Assembly: GCA_002696205.1 (NCBI GenBank)
Contig: NZRL01000156.1
Coordinates: 1-34,220, forward strand
DNA from: Rhodospirillaceae bacterium
GTDB taxonomy: Bacteria; Pseudomonadota; Alphaproteobacteria; Rhodospirillales; Casp-alpha2
Direction of reading: 5' to 3'
Length of the DNA stretch: 34,220 nt
Made by a program: the position numbers and the translations under genes. Positions 28,893 to 34,220 of the stretch are shown piece by piece. Within the stretch, counting starts at the first letter, position 1. Each line of letters starts with the position of its first letter. Under the pieces are notes generated by a model, which worked only from the letters and a program-made list of their open reading frames with translations, ran no database searches and had not been told where the DNA came from.

Positions 28893-30896
28893 GTGTCCTC
28901 AATCCGCCGCCGCCCGTTCTTCGCCGTTCTGACGTTTTGCACCTTACTTGCGGGCTGCGCAGCCCAGCCCGACAGCGCCCCGCCCGCCGATCCGGACCGC
29001 CCCTGGGTCGGCGCGGTCTATGACCATCAGGCCGCGGCGGTCAGCCATCCGTTGGCGGCAAAGGCGGCGCTGGCCATGCTCAACGAAGGCGGCAGCGCCG
29101 TGGACGCCGCCATCGCGGCCCAAATGGTGATGACCCTGGTCGAACCGCAGTCGTCCGGCATCGGCGGCGGCGGATTCCTGGTCCATTTGCGGGGCCGCGA
29201 CGGCAAGCTGGAAACCTACGACGGCAGGGAAACCGCCCCGGCATCGGCGCGCGAAGACATGTTCCTGGATCATCGCGGCCAGCCGATTCCCTACCGCGAA
29301 GCGATCCTCGGCGGGCGCGCCGTCGGCGTGCCGGGCCTGATGCGGATGCTGGAATTGGCCCATCGGGATCACGGCAAGCTTGCCTGGGCGCGCCTATTCC
29401 AACCGGCGATCCGGTTCGCCCGTGCAGGATTTCCCATTTCCGAACGATTGGCGCGGCAAATCGCGGGCGACCGGCTGATCCATCGGGTGCCGGCGACCAA
29501 GGCCTATTTCTACGACGGCGACACGCCGAAACCGGCGGGGACGATCCTGAAGAACCCGGCCCTGGCCGACACTCTTGAGACCCTCGCGGATCAAGGAGCC
29601 GAGGCGTTCTATTCCGGGCCCATCGCCCGGGCCATCGTGCGCGCCGTCGCAGACGCGCCGCAGCATCCGGCGATCCTGACCCTGGCCGATATCGCTGCAT
29701 ACCAAGCGAAGAAACGCGCCCCCGTCTGCGCCGATTATCACGATTACAAGGTCTGCGGCATGGGCCCGCCGTCGTCGGGGGGCGTCGCCGTCGGCCAGAT
29801 CATGGGATTGCTGAGCCATTTTCCCCTGGCCGATCATGCGCCCAATTCGCCGGAGGCCCTGCACCTGATCGCCGAGGCCGGGCGGCTCGCCTTCGCCGAC
29901 CGGGCGGCCTATCTGGGCGACGCCGACGTCGTACCGGTGCCGACCCGGGGCCTGGTCGATCCGGGCTATCTGGCGGAACGGGCGAAACTGATCGACCCGG
30001 ACAAAGCCAATGACGGCATCGTCGACCCGGGCGTCCCGCCAGGCGCCAAGGAAGCGTTCCTCGGACCGGACGACCCGGAAAAGGGCCTATCGACCGCCCA
30101 TATGTCCATCGCCGACAGGGACGGCAATGTGGTGTCGTTCACCACGACGGTGGAAAGCGCCTTCGGCTCGCGCCTGATGGCGAAGGGTTTCATCCTGAAC
30201 AACCAGCTGACCGATTTCTCGTTCCGCCCGACCTGGCGGGGCAAGCCCGCGCCCAACCGCCCGGCGCCCGGCAAACGGCCCCGGTCGTCCATGTCGCCGA
30301 CCATCGTGTTGGACCCAGCCGGGAAATTCGTGCTGGCGACCGGCTCGCCCGGCGGCTCTCGGATCATCGGCTACACGGTGCGCTCGGCCCTGGGCGTGCT
30401 GACCTGGGGGCTCGACATGCAATCGGCCATCGACCTGCCGCATGCCATGAACCGGGGCGGCGTGACGTCGGTCGCGCAGGAACTGGCGGGCCAGATTCCG
30501 GCCCTGACCGAGATGGGCCACCGGGTCGAGGTCAACCGGATGATCAGCGGCCTGCAGGGCATCGAGAAGGTCGCAGGCGGCCTGACCGGCGGGGCCGACA
30601 AACGCCGCGAAGGCGTCGTCCTGGGCGATGCCGGAGATAACGGCCGCGCCGATTTCGGGGCGGGGAACGCCTATGTCTGCAACAACGGATCGGTCCTGAC
30701 CCTGGCTTGGGCCAAAGTCGGCGACGATGACTTCGTGCGCTGGCGCGAAGACGGGCAGACCCGCACCCTGGCCCGCGTGATCTCGGGCTCGGGTGCGCGC
30801 TATTCCGACGGCATTGCCGAGGTCTGGGAACACCAGGGCGAGGTCCGCGTGACGGGACGGGGCGGCGTCACCCGCCGCTGCAAAAAGGCGTTGTGA
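28893..30896 (+). CDS. ggt: Gamma-glutamyltransferase lipoprotein fused to a MliC-type lysozyme-inhibitor domain
   Basis: A 667-residue envelope protein. The GTG at 28893 is chosen because GGAG lies 6 nt upstream and it gives a perfect lipoprotein signal (TFCTLLAGC, lipidated C22). Residues ~36-580 are a gamma-glutamyltransferase: SSGIGGGGFLVH (88-98), substrate-binding R112 in DGRETAP, the autocleavage/nucleophile Thr401 in GLSTAHMSIADRDG, SPGGSRI and GLTGGADKRREG. GGT cleaves gamma-glutamyl bonds, e.g. in glutathione, and self-processes at the Thr. Residues 592-667 (30666-30893) match MliC: YVCNNGS, then SGSGARYSDGIAEVWEHQGE and a final Cys, close to E. coli MliC ([20 protein letters not shown]). 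MliC blocks C-type lysozyme at the active site. The frame is continuous with no sign of an error at the join. Stop abuts the tam stop. Confidence 0.9.
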   Translation: MSSIRRRPFFAVLTFCTLLAGCAAQPDSAPPADPDRPWVGAVYDHQAAAVSHPLAAKAALAMLNEGGSAVDAAIAAQMVMTLVEPQSSGIGGGGFLVHLRGRDGKLETYDGRETAPASAREDMFLDHRGQPIPYREAILGGRAVGVPGLMRMLELAHRDHGKLAWARLFQPAIRFARAGFPISERLARQIAGDRLIHRVPATKAYFYDGDTPKPAGTILKNPALADTLETLADQGAEAFYSGPIARAIVRAVADAPQHPAILTLADIAAYQAKKRAPVCADYHDYKVCGMGPPSSGGVAVGQIMGLLSHFPLADHAPNSPEALHLIAEAGRLAFADRAAYLGDADVVPVPTRGLVDPGYLAERAKLIDPDKANDGIVDPGVPPGAKEAFLGPDDPEKGLSTAHMSIADRDGNVVSFTTTVESAFGSRLMAKGFILNNQLTDFSFRPTWRGKPAPNRPAPGKRPRSSMSPTIVLDPAGKFVLATGSPGGSRIIGYTVRSALGVLTWGLDMQSAIDLPHAMNRGGVTSVAQELAGQIPALTEMGHRVEVNRMISGLQGIEKVAGGLTGGADKRREGVVLGDAGDNGRADFGAGNAYVCNNGSVLTLAWAKVGDDDFVRWREDGQTRTLARVISGSGARYSDGIAEVWEHQGEVRVTGRGGVTRRCKKAL

Positions 30897-31685
30897 TTAC
30901 TTTTTCGCGACGATGAACAGCCGGCGGAAGTGGAAGATGGTCTTGCCGTCCGATTGTTTCGGATAGGCCGCCTGCATCGCCTTGGAATAGGTATCGAAGA
31001 ATTCCGCGTTCTCGTCCGGATCGGTCAGGGCGTCCAGCAGCGGCTTCAAGGCCGAGCCCTTGGTCCATTCGGCGATGGGATTGTCGCCTTCCATGATCTG
31101 GGCGTAGGTCGTTTCCCAAAGGTTCAGGTTCGCCGCCTTGGGCGCGATCAGGTCGTAATAGACTTCCGGGTCGCCGACCGGGAATTCCCGCATCACCAGC
31201 AGCAGCTTGTCCCGCCAGGGCCCGGCCTCGACCACCTCGCGCATGCCCATGTGCGACGGGGCCGCGTGGTTGTGCGGCATCTGCACGGCGAGCACCCCGC
31301 CGGGGGCCAACTGGTCCATCAGGCGCGGAAACAAGTCCGCGTGCCCGTCGACCCATTGCAGGGCGGCGTTGGAATAGATCAGTTCGGCAGGCGCCTCGGG
31401 CGCCCAGGTCTTGGCGTCGGCCTTGACCCATTCGCCGGTGGGATGTTCGGCGCGGGCCTTTTCCAGCATCTGGTCCGAGGAATCGACACCGATGTGCCGG
31501 GCCTCCGGCCAGCGGCCCATGAGGAACGGCGTGACGTTGCCGGGCCCGCAGCCCAGGTCGTAGACCACCGACGGGGCCTCGGCATCGACCTGGTTCAAAA
31601 GGTCGAGCGCCGGGCGCATGCGCTGGCCCGCGAACTTCAGGTATTGGCCGGGATTCCAGGTGGGTTGTTTGTTGGGCTGGGACAT
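30897..31685 (-). CDS. tam: Trans-aconitate 2-methyltransferase
   Basis: A 262-residue SAM-dependent methyltransferase; Tam methylates trans-aconitate, an inhibitor of aconitase. The N-terminal WNPGQYLKFAGQRMRPALDLL is characteristic of Tam, the SAM motif I is VVYDLGCGPGNVTPFLMGRW (about 40-59), and LIYSNAALQWVDGH plus LAVQMPHNHAAPSH follow. The length matches E. coli Tam (about 252). AAAAGGA lies upstream of the ATG. Its stop codon directly abuts that of the GGT-MliC gene, with no base between. It stands alone, with 124 nt to the histidine kinase gene upstream. Confidence 0.93.
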   Translation of the reverse strand: MSQPNKQPTWNPGQYLKFAGQRMRPALDLLNQVDAEAPSVVYDLGCGPGNVTPFLMGRWPEARHIGVDSSDQMLEKARAEHPTGEWVKADAKTWAPEAPAELIYSNAALQWVDGHADLFPRLMDQLAPGGVLAVQMPHNHAAPSHMGMREVVEAGPWRDKLLLVMREFPVGDPEVYYDLIAPKAANLNLWETTYAQIMEGDNPIAEWTKGSALKPLLDALTDPDENAEFFDTYSKAMQAAYPKQSDGKTIFHFRRLFIVAKK

Positions 31686-31809
31686 GGGGCAAATCCTTTT
31701 GACGAAAAATCAGATCGCAACGCCAGCCCCAGGCGGGGAATGTAGAGGCCGCCGCCCGCCCTGGCAATCGCCATGATGCGGCCCACGCGGCCCGCCGCCG
31801 AACGCCCCG

Positions 31810-33234
31810 TCAGGCGGGATGCAGCCGCAGGCGAAAGACCGTGCCGTCGCCCCCCGTGCGGGCCAGCGCGATATCGCCGCCGTGCGCATGGACGACCTCG
31901 CGGGCGATCACCAGGCCCAAGCCCGTGCCGCCCTCGCGGGCCGACCCGGCGAAGGGCTGGAACAGATGCTCCGTCGCCTTATCGGGCATGCCGGGGCCGT
32001 CGTCGGCGACCTCGACGATCAAAGCACCGCTTTCCAGATAGGCCGCGATGCGGACCGAGCCCGCCCCGGCCTCGCGGGCGTTGCGCCCCAGGTTTTCGAA
32101 GACCCGAAGCATCTGCGCCGCGTCGGTCATGACCTCGATGGTCGCCGGGACCTCGTTCTTCCAGGTGAAGGGCGGCCGGTCGGCTTCGGCGGCGGCCGTT
32201 TCGGCCTCGGGGACTTCCTGGGTCAGGGTCTCGCCCGCCATGCGGACGATTTCGGCCAGGGGTTTGCGCGTCAGCGTCAGGGTCGGCATGGTCGCCGAGG
32301 CGTAATCGAGGGTCTGGCTGCACAGGTTCACGGCCTTGTCCATAGCGCGGAACATGCGCGGCACCAGGCGCTGCACGTCGGGATCGTCGCTGGCCGCCAG
32401 GCGGTCGCCGATCAGCATCGCGGTGGCCAGCGAATTGCGCAGATCATGGTTCACCTTGGCCACCGCCGCCCCCAGCATGGCCAGGCGGTCTTTCTGCCGA
32501 AGGGCGAGGCGCAGTTCCTGTTGCATCACCGCCAATTCGCGCTGGGCGATGCCGATTTCGTCGGGCCGGTCCGAGGGCTGGAAGATGCGGGTTTCGTCCT
32601 CAGGCGCGCGGCGGAAGGATTCCATGCTGGCCGTCACCCGGCGCATGGGCCGCACGATCAGCAACATCAGGCTGACGTACAACAGCCCCGCCGTGAACAG
32701 TGAGATGACGATGGAAAGCTGAAAAATACGGTGGGAAAAGGCCAGCATCTCATCCCGCATGGGGCCTTCGTCCAGGTAGATATCGATCTGCACGCCGGGC
32801 CGTTTGGGCGTTTCGCCGATGATCTGGAGGATACGGTTCTCCGACTGGGTCAGGGTCATGAAGGCGTCTTCGATCCAGCCCCAGAAACTGTTCCGGCGCA
32901 GGTCGTAGACCGCGTCGACCCGGGGCGGCATCTCGCCGCCGGCGATCAGAATGCGGCGGTCGTCTTGGCGCAGGGTGATGGCGTAGGTATCCGTGTTCTT
33001 CAAAAGCGTGCGGCCGAGCGCGGAATCGGCGGCCCGGTCCGGCATGCTTTCCACCGCCAAGGTCGCCAGATGCGCGCGGACGATGCGTTCTTCCAGATAG
33101 GCCTTGCGGAACCGCGCGACCGAGGGCGTGTAGATGAACAGTTCCGCCAACATGACGAAGACCACCGTCAGCACCAGAAGGCGCGCCGAGAGGCTTTGAT
33201 ACGCACGGGGCAGATGTAGGTTCTTGTCGGCCAT
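31810..33234 (-). CDS. Sensor histidine kinase (orphan)
   Basis: A 474-residue inner-membrane sensor. Helices at about 17-37 and 170-194 bracket a ~130-residue periplasmic sensor domain. Then come a HAMP segment (RPMRRVTASMESF, about 195-245), the phosphoacceptor H263 in AKVNHDLRNSLATA, the N box ENLGRNAREAG, the G1 box VADDGPGMPD, the F box LFQPFAGS, and the G2 box GGTGLGLVIAREVVHAHGG. Length and order are normal. No response regulator is within the window, so its partner is elsewhere. It starts 22 nt after the FAD-oxidoreductase stop, which suggests one transcript. The ribosome-binding site is weak. The signal sensed is unknown. Confidence 0.93.
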   Translation of the reverse strand: MADKNLHLPRAYQSLSARLLVLTVVFVMLAELFIYTPSVARFRKAYLEERIVRAHLATLAVESMPDRAADSALGRTLLKNTDTYAITLRQDDRRILIAGGEMPPRVDAVYDLRRNSFWGWIEDAFMTLTQSENRILQIIGETPKRPGVQIDIYLDEGPMRDEMLAFSHRIFQLSIVISLFTAGLLYVSLMLLIVRPMRRVTASMESFRRAPEDETRIFQPSDRPDEIGIAQRELAVMQQELRLALRQKDRLAMLGAAVAKVNHDLRNSLATAMLIGDRLAASDDPDVQRLVPRMFRAMDKAVNLCSQTLDYASATMPTLTLTRKPLAEIVRMAGETLTQEVPEAETAAAEADRPPFTWKNEVPATIEVMTDAAQMLRVFENLGRNAREAGAGSVRIAAYLESGALIVEVADDGPGMPDKATEHLFQPFAGSAREGGTGLGLVIAREVVHAHGGDIALARTGGDGTVFRLRLHPA

Positions 33235-33256
33235 GGGCGGAAGGGTAGGCTCCCCG

Positions 33257-34220
33257 CTATCCCAGCTTCAAGAGGAAGCGGACGATGGCGCGGGTCTTCT
33301 CGGAAAACAGCTTGGGCGTGAAGAAGCTGCCGGCGGCGCGTTTCGAAACTTCGCCCAGGGTCGGATAGGGCACGATCACGGTCGCCAGGTCGCCCACCTT
33401 CATCCCCTTTGACAAGGCCAGCACCCAAAGCTGGATGTGTTCGCCCGCCTGCCGCCCGACGATGCCGCAGCCCAGAATTTTGCCCTTCGGCGTGACGATC
33501 GCCTTGACCAGACCCTCGGTCTCGCGTTCGGCCTGGGCCCGGTCGTTCTCATGAAACGGCCAGCGCAGGATGTTGAATTCGATGCCCTGTTCCTTCGCCG
33601 TCTTTTCCGTCAGGCCGACCTGCGCCAGTTCGGGCGAGGTATAGGTCACCCAGGGCACGGTCGAATGATCGGCCTTGGCGGGGATGCGGAACAGCGCGTT
33701 CTTGATCACCACGCCCGCATGGTATCCGGCGACATGGGTGAATTGCAGGCCACCCGCGACGTCGCCGATGGCGAAGACCTTCTTGTTCGTCGTGCGCAGG
33801 CGGGCATCGACGGTGATGCCCTTGGCCGTCACCTCGATTCCGGCTTTTTCCAAATCCAGCCCATCGACGTTGGGCCGCCGCCCGGCGGCGACCAGAAGAT
33901 GGCTGCCCTCGATCCGCTCGGCCGTTCCGCCGTTGTCGACCGTGACGGCGATACCCGATGCCGTCTTCTCGACGCCGGAAATCTTGACGCCTTCGCGAAG
34001 GTCGATGCCGCCCGCCACCAACTCCCGCCGCACGACGTCGACCAGTTCGGGATCGTCGTTGGCCATGATGGAAAACAGTTCCAGCACCGTGACCTTGCAG
34101 CCCAAATCGGCATGGGCCTGCGCCATCTCGACGCCGATGGGCCCACCGCCGATGACGATCAGATGATCCGGCAGGGCGTCCCGCGCGAAGACGGTCTCGT
34201 TGGTCAGGAACGGCACCGAG
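33257..34220 (-). CDS. FAD-dependent pyridine nucleotide-disulfide oxidoreductase, mercuric-reductase-like (partial)
   Basis: The C-terminal ~320 codons of a class I flavoprotein disulfide-reductase-like gene; its 5' part, with any CxxxxC redox motif, is beyond the right edge. Visible are the NAD(P)H-binding loop VIGGGPIGVEMAQAHADLG, LLVAAGRRPNVDGLDLEKAG, the second FAD motif VFAIGDVAGGLQFTHVAGYH and the dimerisation domain (VPWVTYTSPELAQVGLTEKT). The catalytic HPT...E motif of true disulfide reductases reads YPTLGE (Tyr codon at 33365-33367), with Tyr for His. I recall this in proteins labelled mercuric reductase or dihydrolipoamide dehydrogenase that probably do another reaction. A histidine kinase gene follows after 22 nt. 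Confidence 0.88.
   Translation of the reverse strand, partial: SVPFLTNETVFARDALPDHLIVIGGGPIGVEMAQAHADLGCKVTVLELFSIMANDDPELVDVVRRELVAGGIDLREGVKISGVEKTASGIAVTVDNGGTAERIEGSHLLVAAGRRPNVDGLDLEKAGIEVTAKGITVDARLRTTNKKVFAIGDVAGGLQFTHVAGYHAGVVIKNALFRIPAKADHSTVPWVTYTSPELAQVGLTEKTAKEQGIEFNILRWPFHENDRAQAERETEGLVKAIVTPKGKILGCGIVGRQAGEHIQLWVLALSKGMKVGDLATVIVPYPTLGEVSKRAAGSFFTPKLFSEKTRAIVRFLLKLG

Overview
The window looks like chromosomal DNA of a free-living, high-GC alphaproteobacterium, most likely of the Rhodospirillales type. This rests on protein style and general composition only; no ribosomal marker is present. It carries about 25 protein-coding genes, two tRNA genes with encoded CCA ends, and several recognisable promoters, hairpins and terminators. 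No insertion sequence, phage gene, integrase or CRISPR array was seen. The visible base-composition outliers are the porin gene (near 50% GC by eye) and an AT-rich patch before the LysR gene.

Layout. 1-4730: a carboxylate uptake and catabolism locus. A LysR regulator diverges from a minus-strand operon encoding a D-2-hydroxyacid dehydrogenase, an RraA/HMG-aldolase-like enzyme and the tripartite tricarboxylate transporter proteins TctC, TctB and TctA (TctA runs off the left edge). 4794-6818: tRNA-Val(CAC), then a TPR protein with a C-terminal 2-oxoglutarate/Fe(II)-oxygenase-like domain whose leader carries an FNR/FixK-like site. 6840-10909: gph diverging from glmU-glmS (UDP-GlcNAc supply). 11045-12448: a porin with its promoter, leader hairpin and terminator. 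12774-14159: glutathione reductase. 14264-18809: a class III CoA-transferase with a double GTATAC operator, an MFS transporter, and a two-gene unit of a GT-C-like membrane protein plus a small EmrE/ArnE-like protein.

19032-20105: a peroxiredoxin-like/2OG-oxygenase fusion that seems to start at a non-canonical AUC codon. 20284-20360: tRNA-Arg(ACG). 20628-23610: a coiled-coil lipoprotein, a Gpt-type phosphoribosyltransferase and a periplasmic beta-propeller dehydrogenase-like protein. 23680-27017: a small unknown protein, two tandemly duplicated metallo-beta-lactamase-fold hydrolases and a DadA-like D-amino acid dehydrogenase. 27027-28701: panB-panC. 28893-30896: a gamma-glutamyltransferase lipoprotein fused to a C-terminal MliC-type lysozyme-inhibitor domain. 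30897-34220: trans-aconitate methyltransferase, an orphan histidine kinase and a truncated FAD-dependent disulfide-oxidoreductase-like gene.

The most unusual items are the GGT-MliC fusion, the probable AUC start of the Prx/2OG-oxygenase gene, the FNR-type site placed at a textbook distance from a -10 box upstream of an oxygen-using enzyme, the tandem lactonase duplication, and the two in-phase GTATAC palindromes before the CoA-transferase gene. All functions come from reading motifs; no database search was run.
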